From Streptomyces sp. NBC_01255 (GTDB lineage: Bacteria > Actinomycetota > Actinomycetes > Streptomycetales > Streptomycetaceae): DNA of 64,000 nucleotides. Under the pieces are notes generated by a model. That model worked only from the letters and a program-made list of their open reading frames with translations. It was not told where the DNA came from and did no database searches. Shown here piece by piece: positions 23,554 to 31,867 of the stretch. Every line of letters begins with the position of its first letter. Positions within the stretch are counted from its first letter, which is position 1. A program made the position numbers and the translations under genes. Location: NCBI RefSeq assembly GCF_036226445.1, contig NZ_CP108475.1, forward strand, positions 62,001 to 126,000, read 5' to 3'.

Positions 23554-23814
23554 ATGTCGGATCCGCTGCGTCGAGTTGATGCCCTGGTGGATGCTGACAC
23601 GCTGCCCCCGCCTCACGTCCGGCAGCAGCTGCGAGTTGCTGCGAATCTCACCCAGGCGGAAGTCGCCGAGGCCATCGGCGTCAAGCGCCTTGCCGTCGTG
23701 CGGTGGGAGGCTGGTCTCACCCAGCCGCACCGGGGGAATCGCCTGAAGTACGCGGAGCTGCTCCGTCGCCTGGCGAAGGAACACCCGGCCGTCGCTCAGG
23801 GGGTTGCCGAATGA
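23554..23814 (+). CDS. Small XRE-family HTH protein
   Basis: The 86-residue protein (MSDPLRRVDALVDADTLPPP) carries a clear XRE helix-turn-helix at about 24-75: LRVAANLTQAEVAEAIGVKR followed by LAVVRWEAGLTQPHRGNRLK. The ATG at 23554 has GGAGG at 5 nt; an ATG at 23542 overlaps that site. It lies divergent from the HAD gene and upstream of the replication-type module, so it may control either. Confidence 0.8.
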   Translation: MSDPLRRVDALVDADTLPPPHVRQQLRVAANLTQAEVAEAIGVKRLAVVRWEAGLTQPHRGNRLKYAELLRRLAKEHPAVAQGVAE

Positions 23815-24267
23815 GGGCTGCCCTCGCACCTGTTTTTGGGTACGCCGACTCGCCTTCGGTATCGAGGGGGTCGGGGTGACGTAGCCGCCACCGGCCGCGC
23901 GCGCCATTCAGTGGATTAACCGCCCACTGCGGCCTCGCGCGGCCCTTCACGCCGACCGGACTAACCATCCAGTCGGCGCTCAGTCCCGGTAGCACCCGGT
24001 CCTGAGCTTCGGCTCATCGAGCCACTTCCAAATCACCACAACACCCGGCCACTAACCACGGCCACCACGGCCGCAGCAACAACCAGCTGCGCGTCGAACC
24101 ACCGGTCCCCCACCACAGGGGCTCCGTAGCTCCACCAAAACGAGAGGAGAAATCTCCCACCCAGTTCGGTGTCTGCCCGCTCCTCACGGAGGGGGCGCGC
24201 CCTCCCATCTGCTGAAACATCCATCCGGCGATACGCCGAGTGATACAGAGAGGCGGACGTCCTCATA
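23815..24267. other. Gene-free region with small hairpins; candidate origin/control region
   Basis: Two stems carry a TAACC core in the loop: CAGTGG/CCACTG near 23910-23930 with ATTAACC, and GCCGAC/GTCGGC near 23950-23976 with ACTAACC. A third ACTAACC occurs near 24051. The flanking bases GGATTAACCGCCCA and GGACTAACCATCCA match at 11 of 14 positions. No frame looks coding. Position upstream of the Rep-like gene suggests replication control or a binding site for the XRE protein at 23554. Confidence 0.4.
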
Positions 24268-24798
24268 GTGCCCGATCTAGTGTCCCCTGAAAAGCCGAGC
24301 AATGACCGTTTCATTGCGGTTCGCCTCGTTAGCGCGTTCCGCACGGCGGGATCGATGCCCGAATCGTCAGCTCTCAAGTCTTTTGGGCAGGAAGTAGGTT
24401 TTCCTGCAGGACCCTCCAAGCGCGCGACTGCCGACGGAGGCGCGGCCACAGCGGCGCCACCGGACGATGTGACGCCCGCCACGGAGCTTCGAGGTCACGA
24501 ATCACTGTCTCCTCGACCCTTCCGGTCATGTGACGCCTCATTCCTCCCTCGCTCGCCTCTCATCACAGGACAGGCCTCTGAGACTGCGGTGGCGGTGGCT
24601 GCTTCCTTGCTGGGTTCCGTCGACAAGCTGGTGGCCGTCCCGACCAGCGGGGTCCGAGTGCGTGTCTCGCGCTGGAGTCGCCCGTCTCTGTCCACAAACC
24701 GGCTCGGTGAGCCTGTCCGGATGATCTCTACGACGTACTACCGAGCGACCCTCCGTGCCGTCACTTCCTTCGCTCTGGCCGCCGGGGGTGCTCGATGA
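24268..24798 (+). CDS. Possible ORF coupled to the Rep-like gene
   Basis: The frame opens at GTG 24268 (or 24280) and ends with a TGA that overlaps the ATG of the Rep-like gene (ATGA, 24795-24798), a typical coupled arrangement. The 176-residue product (SPEKPSNDRFIAVRLVSAFR...; end RMISTTYYRATLRAVTSFAL) has lower third-position GC than its neighbours, so it is either foreign or weakly constrained. A GCAATGA/TCATTGC stem lies inside at 24299-24317. It could be a leader ORF or a small replication control gene. No family is recognised. Confidence 0.4.
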   Translation: MPDLVSPEKPSNDRFIAVRLVSAFRTAGSMPESSALKSFGQEVGFPAGPSKRATADGGAATAAPPDDVTPATELRGHESLSPRPFRSCDASFLPRSPLITGQASETAVAVAASLLGSVDKLVAVPTSGVRVRVSRWSRPSLSTNRLGEPVRMISTTYYRATLRAVTSFALAAGGAR

Positions 24799-27428
24799 GC
24801 GCCGTGGCGGCACCGGCCGCCGCGCTGGACCACCCCCTGTGGGAGGACGTCGACAACTCCGTCGACGAGCCCCGGCTTCCCGCGCAGCGGAACGCGCTGC
24901 GGTCGGTGCCAGCCTCCGGGCAGCCGGGCGACGGTGGCCTGGACGACCCGCTGCGCCTCGGTCGGACGATGCGGCTGCGGCTGCGCGACGCGGTCCAGGC
25001 GCTGCTGGCGGACCCGTCGATCGCCGGGCTGAAGGACGCGCCGAAGCTGGCCGCGGTGGTGCTGTACGCGAAGTCGCGGGCGCCGAAGGGCGAGAAGAAA
25101 GACAACCAGACCTCGATCTGGGGCTCGGAGCTCGGTCGGTGGCTGGGCATGAAGGAGTCCACGGTCCACCACAAGGTGCTGCCGGTGCTGCGTGGCTCGG
25201 ACGCGCTGCACACGCAGGTGGTGCGGGACGCGCAGGGGCATCCGACCGGGCTGGACTGCCTGGTCATGCCGCTGTGGAACGCCCGCCACGGCGGGGGAGC
25301 GGGGCACCCGTTGGCGCTGTCGAAGGCGGAGCTGGCGACGCTGCTGCGCCTGTGTGAGGCGCTGTTCGGGCACGGCTGGACGCCGGAGGACAAGGAGCCG
25401 ACGCCGCCGGGGCTGCTGGCCGGCCGCAGGGGCAAGGGTGCGGCGACCGACCGGCTCGGGCTGCTGCTGATGGTGCTGAACACGAGGGCGTCGGGCTGGC
25501 TGCAGCTGTGCGGCGGCTCGGTGAAGGCGAAGGAGGGGCGCGGGGCGGCGACGCTGGCCCGGCTGCTGGGCTGCTCGCCCTCGGGGGCCCGGAAGGTCCT
25601 GGCGCGGCTGACGGAGGCCGGTGTCGTGGCGCGGCAGCGCAAGGCGACGTCGACGCGGATGAACGGCCGGGCCCGGGTAATGGTGCTGCCGGTCGGCCGC
25701 GCGTACGGCCGCACGCTGGCCTCTGTGGAGGCTGTCCAGAGCGCCGGTCCCGTGTTTTCGGCGCGTCCCGATGGTGCAGTCGGAGATCATGCTCCGGCCG
25801 ATGCCGCTGGTGCCCTTGGTATGTCTGGGATCGGCGGTGCTGAGAGTGCCGGAGATGCTGTGGATCAGGAGCGTCCCGATGGTGCAGAGCTCCACGCAGA
25901 CCACGCTTCTGTGGTTACTTCCGTAGTTCCTCCGCAGCTTGATTGTGGTTTTTCCGGCGAAGGCCGTGGGGGTCAAGGCCGTCGGCCGGAGCGTGCGTGC
26001 GTGCGCGAGGACCAGGCCGTCGACGGTGAGACCGGCGTTGCCGGGTCCGGGAGCTCGGTGCCCGGGGTTGGCCCGCTTCGCGGTGAACAGCCGAAGAAGT
26101 CACCGGTCGACGAGCAGGAGCAGGCGGGCGCTGTCGCTGCTGGTGCCGGTGCTCGGCTGACGGTCGTGGGTGGTCGAAAGGCGCAGCAGCGGGGCAGGTC
26201 GGAGCTCCCGGCCGATCTTGGCCTGCGGGTGGCTCTGACGCCGGTGGCGTGGCTGTGGCAGGGGCTGAACCGCTGGCAGCAGGACCGCGTCGTGGAGGCC
26301 GCGAAGCTCGAGCTGGCGCAGCTGCGGCACGTGCTGGAGTGGCCGGCGCAGGCCCCCTCGGTGCTGGCCGCCCGGCTTAAGTCCCGGCTCGAGGAGACCG
26401 GTGGGGAGGCCCTGATCACCCGCCCGCTCGGGTGGATCACTCGCCGCGGGCTGGTGCGCCGGCCGTCGTGCACGGACCGGCGGTGCGACGACGGCGTCCG
26501 GCTCGACACCGGCGCCGACTGCGACAACTGCGACAACGTGCTGCACGTGCGCCGGGCATGGCGGGTCCGGATCGCCGCCAAGGTCGACCAGGAGCTGCCC
26601 GGCCTGGAGACGGACGCCCGCTACCGGGAGATCGAGGCCCGGATGCGCCGTCACACCGAGGTTGAGGCCGCCGACCTCGTGGACCGGCAGGCCGAGGCCC
26701 GGGAGCGGCAGGAGCGGCGAGCGGCGGCCCGTGCCCAGGCCGATGCGCAGGCCGCCATCGAGCAGGAGCGGGCGGCGGCCGAGGCGGCGGCCCGGCAGGT
26801 CGTGGCGTGCGCGGACTGCGGCCGGGCGCGGTCGACCGGGCTGTGCGAGGCGTGCGACCACCGGCGGCAGACCGATGCCCTGATCGCCGAGGCCGGTTTC
26901 CTCGCCGCCACATGGTCGGCCGACCTGACCGACCCGGCCGCCGTCGCGGCCGTCGCCGCCGAGGTCCGAACGGCCATCGAGGCCGACATCGCCGCCGAGT
27001 GGGAGCATTTCCAGCAGATCACAGACCTGGCCGACCTGGAGGCGGCCGGCCCGGATGTTGTCGAAGACACCGCCGCGCACAACGCGTTCCTGACTGCCGA
27101 GAGCGCGGTCGCGGAGTACCAGCACCAGGCGCTGGTGTTGCTCGGCCGCAGCGAGGAGGCCCAGGCCGAGGCCCGCAAGGCGTACGCCACCGAGCGCGCC
27201 AAGCCCTGGTTCCAGGCTTTGCCCGACAGCGACGACGCCCTGCGTGCCGCGACCGAAGCCGCCGCGCAGGCCCAGGTCCGCACTGCCGAGTACCTGCTCG
27301 CCGTGCGGCTGGAGAAGCTGCGCACCCAGGCCCTTCCCGAGCCGGTGAGGCCCGCGCCGTGGTCACGGCGTCTGCCCGAGCTCGCCGCCCACTCGCTGGA
27401 CGGCGAGACCCTGGAGGTGATCGCGTGA
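24795..27428 (+). CDS. Rep-like winged-helix/zinc protein (putative plasmid replication initiator)
   Basis: The 877-residue protein has two winged-helix-like regions (about 50-160, with SELGRWLGMKESTVHHKVLP; about 240-300, with LARLLGCSPSGARKVLARLT), a disordered linker (300-450), a helical domain with LGWITRRGLVRRPSCTDRRC and further cysteines (about 545-590) likely to bind zinc, a coiled coil, and a second CxxC set (CADCGRARSTGLCEACDHRR, near 675). Tandem winged helices are usual in plasmid initiators, and linear Streptomyces plasmids encode large Rep proteins with origin repeats inside the gene. Direct repeats occur here at 25763 and 25871. The next gene is DciA-like. The Rep role is an inference. 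Confidence 0.65.
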   Translation: MSAVAAPAAALDHPLWEDVDNSVDEPRLPAQRNALRSVPASGQPGDGGLDDPLRLGRTMRLRLRDAVQALLADPSIAGLKDAPKLAAVVLYAKSRAPKGEKKDNQTSIWGSELGRWLGMKESTVHHKVLPVLRGSDALHTQVVRDAQGHPTGLDCLVMPLWNARHGGGAGHPLALSKAELATLLRLCEALFGHGWTPEDKEPTPPGLLAGRRGKGAATDRLGLLLMVLNTRASGWLQLCGGSVKAKEGRGAATLARLLGCSPSGARKVLARLTEAGVVARQRKATSTRMNGRARVMVLPVGRAYGRTLASVEAVQSAGPVFSARPDGAVGDHAPADAAGALGMSGIGGAESAGDAVDQERPDGAELHADHASVVTSVVPPQLDCGFSGEGRGGQGRRPERACVREDQAVDGETGVAGSGSSVPGVGPLRGEQPKKSPVDEQEQAGAVAAGAGARLTVVGGRKAQQRGRSELPADLGLRVALTPVAWLWQGLNRWQQDRVVEAAKLELAQLRHVLEWPAQAPSVLAARLKSRLEETGGEALITRPLGWITRRGLVRRPSCTDRRCDDGVRLDTGADCDNCDNVLHVRRAWRVRIAAKVDQELPGLETDARYREIEARMRRHTEVEAADLVDRQAEARERQERRAAARAQADAQAAIEQERAAAEAAARQVVACADCGRARSTGLCEACDHRRQTDALIAEAGFLAATWSADLTDPAAVAAVAAEVRTAIEADIAAEWEHFQQITDLADLEAAGPDVVEDTAAHNAFLTAESAVAEYQHQALVLLGRSEEAQAEARKAYATERAKPWFQALPDSDDALRAATEAAAQAQVRTAEYLLAVRLEKLRTQALPEPVRPAPWSRRLPELAAHSLDGETLEVIA
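25763..25887 (+). repeat. 17-bp direct repeats inside the Rep-like gene
   Basis: GCGTCCCGATGGTGCAG occurs exactly at 25763-25779 and 25871-25887, 108 bp apart, in the linker-coding part where base composition is less GC-rich. Both copies are in the same reading frame. They may be iterons of an internal origin. Confidence 0.5.
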
Positions 27429-28267
27429 GCTCCGCACCGAAGACGAGCGGTGTCGACCTTGCCCGCCAGGCTCTCCTCGCCGCCCGCGAGGCGGCGAAGG
27501 CGAAGAAGACCGAGGCCCGGCAGAAGCCGAAGCGGCGGACCACCATCGTTGTCCGCGACGGTCGCGCGCCGCTCGCGTTCGGCACGGCGATCGGGATGAT
27601 GATGACCGAGCGCGGCCTGGTCGCCCCGGCCGCTGGCGGCAGCGTCCTGGCCCAGTGGGAGACCATCCTCGCCGCGGCCGCGCCGGAACTCGCCGGGCAT
27701 GTCCGGGCCACGGCGTTCGACGAGGAGTCCGGCCGTCTGGACGTTGTACCCGACGCCCCCGCGTACGGCACGAAGGTCCGCTGGATCGCCCCGAGGCTCA
27801 TCGAGGCCGCGAACAGCGCGGTGCCCAACGCGAATGTCCGGGCCGTGCATGTCCTGGCGCCTGCCTCCCGCACCGTCACCACGGCGACGTCCCCGGCGGC
27901 CGCCGCCGACCCGGCACCGCGGCCAGTCGTTCCGGCTGGGCCGGTGAAGACGAGGGAGAGCGCGTCGGCCGGCTACCATCGCGCGCTCGCCGCCCATCGC
28001 GCGGTCGTCTCGCCCCGGCAGGAGGACCCGGCCCTGGCCGCCGCCGTCGTACGGCAGGAGGAAGTCCGCCGCGAGCTCGCGGCCACCGTCTTCCCCGACA
28101 TCGAGCAGGACCAGGAGGACGAGGTGCCGACGTCGCTCGAGGACGTCCGTGCCCAGCAGCGCCAGGCTGCCGAAGCCGTGCGCGCGGCCGCGATCCGCCG
28201 CGCTCGCGCCGAACGTGCCGGGCAGACCGGTACGCCCGACGTTCCTGTACTGCGCCAAGTCGGGTGA
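27425..28267 (+). CDS. DciA/DUF721-like helicase-loader homologue
   Basis: The 280-residue protein starts SSAPKTSGVDLARQALLAAR; the DLARxALxxARExA start, the middle PLAFGTAIGMMMTERGLVAP, SVLAQWETILAAAAPELAGH and the strand region LDVVPDAPAYGTKVRWIAPR match DUF721 (DciA) of actinobacteria, a loader or partner of the replicative DnaB helicase encoded near dnaA on chromosomes. A disordered region and a helical tail (SLEDVRAQQRQAAEAVRAAA) follow. The GTG at 27425 overlaps the Rep-like TGA, so both are made together. The tail is found again, broken, at 32.5 and 36.35 kb. A role as a plasmid helicase loader follows from the family. Confidence 0.75.
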   Translation: MSSAPKTSGVDLARQALLAAREAAKAKKTEARQKPKRRTTIVVRDGRAPLAFGTAIGMMMTERGLVAPAAGGSVLAQWETILAAAAPELAGHVRATAFDEESGRLDVVPDAPAYGTKVRWIAPRLIEAANSAVPNANVRAVHVLAPASRTVTTATSPAAAADPAPRPVVPAGPVKTRESASAGYHRALAAHRAVVSPRQEDPALAAAVVRQEEVRRELAATVFPDIEQDQEDEVPTSLEDVRAQQRQAAEAVRAAAIRRARAERAGQTGTPDVPVLRQVG

Positions 28268-28335
28268 AGCCTGCTACAACCCGTCCGCGTGTGCGTTATA
28301 GACCTGAGCACCTTCTACCGGATGGGAAAAGACTG

Positions 28336-28809
28336 ATGCCGAAGAAGCGCCGGCCAGCCAGAAGGAAGCCTCCACGTACGACGAGCCCGGACACGCTGAC
28401 GAGGAGGCACGCCGACTATCAGCGGCTCTGCAACAACGACCGGCTAGTGGAGGAGTTCAGCGAAGAAGGCGCTCAGTGGCTGCTCGACGAGTACCAAGGA
28501 CCTCTCAACGTTGCCGAGTTCAAGCTGGAGCAGGCCATCCGGCGCGACTCCTTCATGATGGACAACCCATTCGCAGGGCCCACCGCCTGCACAGCCCGGC
28601 AGATCGGTCAGATGATCGATACGACCCTCCGCTTCATCGCGGAGGCGGCCGGCCAAGCCGGCAAACTCACCGCAAATCAGGCACGCGAAGTCGAGGAACT
28701 TCTAAGCAACCCTCTCGAACTCGCCGAGAACGAAGCCGATGTAGTCCGCGAAGCACACGAAGAAGGAGTTCTCTTACTCAATCATCGCAATCTATGGGCT
28801 TTCGCTTGA
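28336..28809 (+). CDS. Hypothetical protein with basic N-terminus, 157 aa
   Basis: The ATG at 28336 opens MPKKRRPARRKPPRTTSPDT, a strongly basic start, followed by an acidic helical body (RLVEEFSEEGAQWLLDEYQG; QAREVEELLSNPLELAENEA). A TTA leucine codon at 28774-28776 near the end may make it dependent on the bldA tRNA. It follows the DciA-like gene by 68 nt; a gene with a similar MPKKRKK start follows a DciA-tail fragment at 36.6 kb. The function is unknown. Confidence 0.7.
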   Translation: MPKKRRPARRKPPRTTSPDTLTRRHADYQRLCNNDRLVEEFSEEGAQWLLDEYQGPLNVAEFKLEQAIRRDSFMMDNPFAGPTACTARQIGQMIDTTLRFIAEAAGQAGKLTANQAREVEELLSNPLELAENEADVVREAHEEGVLLLNHRNLWAFA

Positions 28810-28901
28810 TCCGTTCTCGCGCCCCGCTTGCACTCACGATCCGGGCGCTGTACGGGGCTTCAACTTCATCCGGACTGACCATCCGCGCGCGAGGGGGACC
28901 C

Positions 28902-29036
28902 ATGGTCGCCACCGTGATCGCCGTCATCGGCATCCTGCGCGGCGCCGTCGTCGCCGGCCTCATCCAGCGCCGCACCGTCCGCACCACCCGCGACGCCGAA
29001 CGTTTCGTCACCCTCGCGGCCCGCCTGTTCGACTGA
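28902..29036 (+). CDS. Small single-pass membrane protein, 44 aa
   Basis: The ATG at 28902 has GAGGGGG upstream. The protein is one hydrophobic helix (MVATVIAVIGILRGAVVAGL) followed by a basic tail (IQRRTVRTTRDAERFVTLAA). Small proteins of this type are common on Streptomyces plasmids and phages; their role is unknown. A strong terminator follows 11 nt after the stop. Confidence 0.65.
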   Translation: MVATVIAVIGILRGAVVAGLIQRRTVRTTRDAERFVTLAARLFD

Positions 29037-29046
29037 CCACCCGTCG

Positions 29047-29072
29047 CCCCGTTCCAGAAATCCGGAACGGGG
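29047..29072. terminator. Terminator hairpin
   Basis: A perfect 9-bp stem CCCCGTTCC / GGAACGGGG with an 8-nt loop ends the operon that includes the Rep-like and DciA-like genes. Confidence 0.65.
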
Positions 29073-29267
29073 GGGGACGCAGGCCGACCCCTGTCCCCGG
29101 CCGGTGCCACAGGTACAGGTGCCGACCGGCCCGTGCGCCCGGTTTGTGGGGCCTCGCTCCGTCATGCGGTCGGTGGACGCGAACCGCTACACAGAAGAGC
29201 GAATGCCCGAGGCATTCGAGTGATGTCCCTTTGATCTACTGGCGCGCGATCAACCACTTACGGTGAC

Positions 29268-29987
29268 GTGTCGGCTGTGGACTTTCCGCAGCACTCCACC
29301 TACCGCGTGCCGACCAAGCGTCCGTTCTTCCTCGCGGAGCTACGCTCCAGTCTCCCGAGTGTGGACGACCGGATCCGTGCGATCCCTGGGCAAGGGGATC
29401 CGACGGAGTACGACGAGATCGCCGACTCGCTCTACAAGGTGTTCCTCACCGTCCGCAACCTTGCTCCGACCCGGAACTCCACGGACTGCGACTCCCATCC
29501 GAACGGTCCGGTCGACCCTGAGCCGCCCGAGGGATGGGGGCATTGCCTGTTCTGCAACAGCAACCGGCGCGTTGGCGATCCCCGAGCCCGTCGCGGCGCG
29601 CCAAGGTCGCCTGGTGTGTACGAGATCCCGCCGCCGCCGTACACCCACGAAATGCTGCTTGAGCGGATGCGGCTGATCAACGACATCAGCTTCGACCTGC
29701 ACTTCCGGTCGGAGTGGGAGGAGTTCTCGTTCGCGGCCGACCTTGTGCACGGCGCGTTCATCATTGCCCGTGAACTGTCCCGGCCACGCTCGTACTCACG
29801 GTGTCCTCAGCATCCCGGAGCCCCCATCGACCCGACGGCCCACGGCGGCCCGCGCTGTCTCTTCTGCGTCGCCCATGAGAAACGGGTGGCACCAGCGGTC
29901 CCACCACCGCAGATCCGTGACCGTGAACGGCGCCTTCCTCACCGGCGGCAACGGCCTGGTCCGCCTGTACTTCCTGACGAGAGGTGA
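29268..29987 (+). CDS. Protein with two Cys/His modules, 239 aa
   Basis: Two repeats are visible: CDSHPNGPVDPEPPEGWGHC followed by LFC (about residues 74-96), and CPQHPGAPIDPTAHGGPRCL followed by FC (about 179-200). Each has the order C-x2-HP-x-G-x-x-DP...CLFC and could bind zinc. The start is GTG 29268 or 29277; no ribosome binding site is seen. The last 40 residues are arginine/proline-rich and the neighbouring frame looks more protein-like there (VTVNGAFLTGGNGLVRLYFL), so a frameshift near 29900 is possible. The function is unknown. Confidence 0.6.
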   Translation: MSAVDFPQHSTYRVPTKRPFFLAELRSSLPSVDDRIRAIPGQGDPTEYDEIADSLYKVFLTVRNLAPTRNSTDCDSHPNGPVDPEPPEGWGHCLFCNSNRRVGDPRARRGAPRSPGVYEIPPPPYTHEMLLERMRLINDISFDLHFRSEWEEFSFAADLVHGAFIIARELSRPRSYSRCPQHPGAPIDPTAHGGPRCLFCVAHEKRVAPAVPPPQIRDRERRLPHRRQRPGPPVLPDER

Positions 29988-29990
29988 ACA

Positions 29991-30371
29991 GTGCCTTCCC
30001 CCTACGACCATCTGACCGCAGCGGAGGAACTCCTCCACCAAGCTCGCGCACTCCTGTCCTGCGGCCGATACCGGGCAGCCGACAGCCACTGTCTGCTGGC
30101 GTCCGGGTTCATGAAGGCAGCTCGCGCCCGTGGCCAGATTCTTCCGGAACCGACGCAGGTACCCACAGCCCGTCTTGCCCCACTGCCGGACTGGTGCGGC
30201 CGATGCGACGGTCCGGACCTCGGGCTCAGGTGGGTGCAGATCACCCTCCCCGGCGAGGACACGTCCCGCATGGCGCGATGCCCCGACTGCCATCCGTCCA
30301 GCGCTGCGCGAACGGCAGCCGATGTCGACTCCTCCGGAGAGGCCACACCTGTGGGAAGCGCGCTGACCTGA
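29991..30371 (+). CDS. Small zinc-motif protein, 126 aa
   Basis: GTG 29991 follows AGAGGTG. The N-terminus is helical and TPR-like (YDHLTAAEELLHQARALLSC GRYR region), and the C-terminal half has CGRC near residue 69 and CPDC near 97, suitable for one zinc ion. It lies immediately after the two-module Cys/His gene and is probably cotranscribed. No family is recognised. Confidence 0.6.
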   Translation: MPSPYDHLTAAEELLHQARALLSCGRYRAADSHCLLASGFMKAARARGQILPEPTQVPTARLAPLPDWCGRCDGPDLGLRWVQITLPGEDTSRMARCPDCHPSSAARTAADVDSSGEATPVGSALT

Positions 30372-30525
30372 TCCGCGAGGCATCAGCACGCAGTGCGTTG
30401 CTGTCGTCAGCGCCCCTGGGATCACGATCGGGCGACAGCACCCACCTCGCGGGTGAACCGGGTCGCATCGTGGATCCGGATCAAGGCGGCGGCCGGGAGG
30501 CACACCATTGGAATGCCGCCGCGGC

Positions 30526-31362
30526 TCAAAGGGATTCATCTGCGGCCATGGCGGCGTCCACGCGCTGAGGGTGTGTCCTGCTGTGCTTGCGGCCGCTGCC
30601 TGTACAGGGCGATCCCGGGGCGGCCGAGCAGTGCGGGCATGGCACCGCTGCAAGAGCCTCGTCACGGTGGGCGGCGGCCAGCCAGACGTCGCGCTGGAGT
30701 GCCTGCAGCTTCCTTTCGGCTTCCGCCTGCTTCTTCTTCTGGAATTCGTCGTTCATCTCGGCTGTACGGTCCGTCAGCGGATCGTCGAGGATGGCGCGGA
30801 GGTCGCCGTCGAGCGGCGGTGGCACTTCTTTCGGGCGGCCGTACGCATACGACTGGAGCAGGAACTCCTTCGGCCAGTTCCAGTCGGCCAGTTGCCGGCG
30901 CGCCTTGTGTAGCCCCCGCTGGGACTGGCCCTTCGGGGTCTTGCACAGCACCGCCGCAGGGGCCCCGCAGTGGGGGCAGGTCACCGACAGGATGTCGATC
31001 AGCGCGTCTCGCCGCTCTGCTCGGTCCTGGGCGATCTCGGTTCGCAGTTTCTCCGCCGCCTGTTCCTTGCGGGTCTGCTCGGCTTCCTTCTCCTGCGGCG
31101 TCACGTGGAACGGGCAGGGCGACTCGGCCACGACCCAGCCGCAGGGCGATCCGGTCTTCTTCGGATGTCCGCACAGGTCCGGGTTGCGCCACTGGACGGC
31201 CCGGCCCATCTTCCACGGCCCGGTATAGGGGTTGTTGCAGCATCCGCACGACGGCAGGGCTCCCGGTTCCAGCGGGACCGCGGCGTACAGGTGGCCGGCT
31301 ACCTCGACCACGAGGTTCGGGGAAGCACATGCGCACTCGGGCGCCTCGCTCTGTGTACTCAC
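30526..31362 (-). CDS. Protein with two phage-type zinc-finger modules, 278 aa
   Basis: Near residue 128 is CPHCGAPAAVLCKTPKGQSQ followed by RGLHKARR, and near 242 is CPHCSAAPGSPCTGSGRKHS followed by RTHPQR. Both follow the pattern CPxC..A..G.PC....H..R of the small zinc finger found at the ends of many phage and plasmid proteins of actinobacteria. The N-terminus also has cysteine pairs (CGCC, CGHPKKTGSPCGW). Between them is a charged helix. The start (GTG 31362) lacks a clear binding site and is uncertain. The same module occurs in the CoiA-like protein at 32739, suggesting nucleic-acid binding. Confidence 0.65.
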   Translation of the reverse strand: MSTQSEAPECACASPNLVVEVAGHLYAAVPLEPGALPSCGCCNNPYTGPWKMGRAVQWRNPDLCGHPKKTGSPCGWVVAESPCPFHVTPQEKEAEQTRKEQAAEKLRTEIAQDRAERRDALIDILSVTCPHCGAPAAVLCKTPKGQSQRGLHKARRQLADWNWPKEFLLQSYAYGRPKEVPPPLDGDLRAILDDPLTDRTAEMNDEFQKKKQAEAERKLQALQRDVWLAAAHRDEALAAVPCPHCSAAPGSPCTGSGRKHSRTHPQRVDAAMAADESL

Positions 31363-31867
31363 AGAGGATCAACGCGCGAGCTGGCCGACCCGACCCTGCG
31401 GTCTGGCTGCTGTCACCCGCCCGGACCAACGTCGAGCGGCATGGCGGACCGTGACGACTCGCGCTCCGCCCCGTAGAGCTGCTGTCCGACGCGGCGGGCC
31501 AGGGTGTCTAGGACGGCGGATTCCAGCAACCGGCGGTTACACCCGACCGCGAGCTCGAAGCCGTCACCGCTTTCGCAGCCGCCATAGCGGCCCACCGCCG
31601 CGCCATGGTCGTCCGCGTGTCTTGAACGGCTTCCGTTGGCCCCAGGCGAACGGGGTAAGTTCTAGATCTCGTCGACGCTTCCTCGTCATTGCAACACCTT
31701 CGGGGTCTTGCGTTGCGACGAGCTCTAGAACTCACCCCGTCACAGCGGGGCCAAAGCAGACCGTCCTAGACACATTGGCCTTGAGGCCGCCGCGTATACG
31801 GCACGCTCACCGTGAACCGCGTCTTTGATGGAGACGCGCCTTACCCCTGATCAGTGACGGAGCCCTC
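31363..31867. other. Non-coding stretch with decayed repeats
   Basis: No complete gene is supported. The motif GTGTCTAGGACGG occurs at 31504-31516, a near copy GTGTCTTGAACGG at 31617-31629, and an exact inverted copy at 31761-31773. A short frame ending at about 31625 (ELEAVTAFAAAIAAHRRAMV) looks like a truncated gene end. Confidence 0.4.
31617..31773. repeat. Long imperfect inverted repeat
   Basis: Arms of about 62 nt (31617-31678 and 31710-31773) pair with mismatches. The best blocks are GTGTCT-x-G-ACGG, TTGGCCCC, ACGGGGT and AGTTCTAGA followed by TCGTCG. The spacer is about 31 nt. It could be a recombination site, an element end or a structured RNA. Confidence 0.5.
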
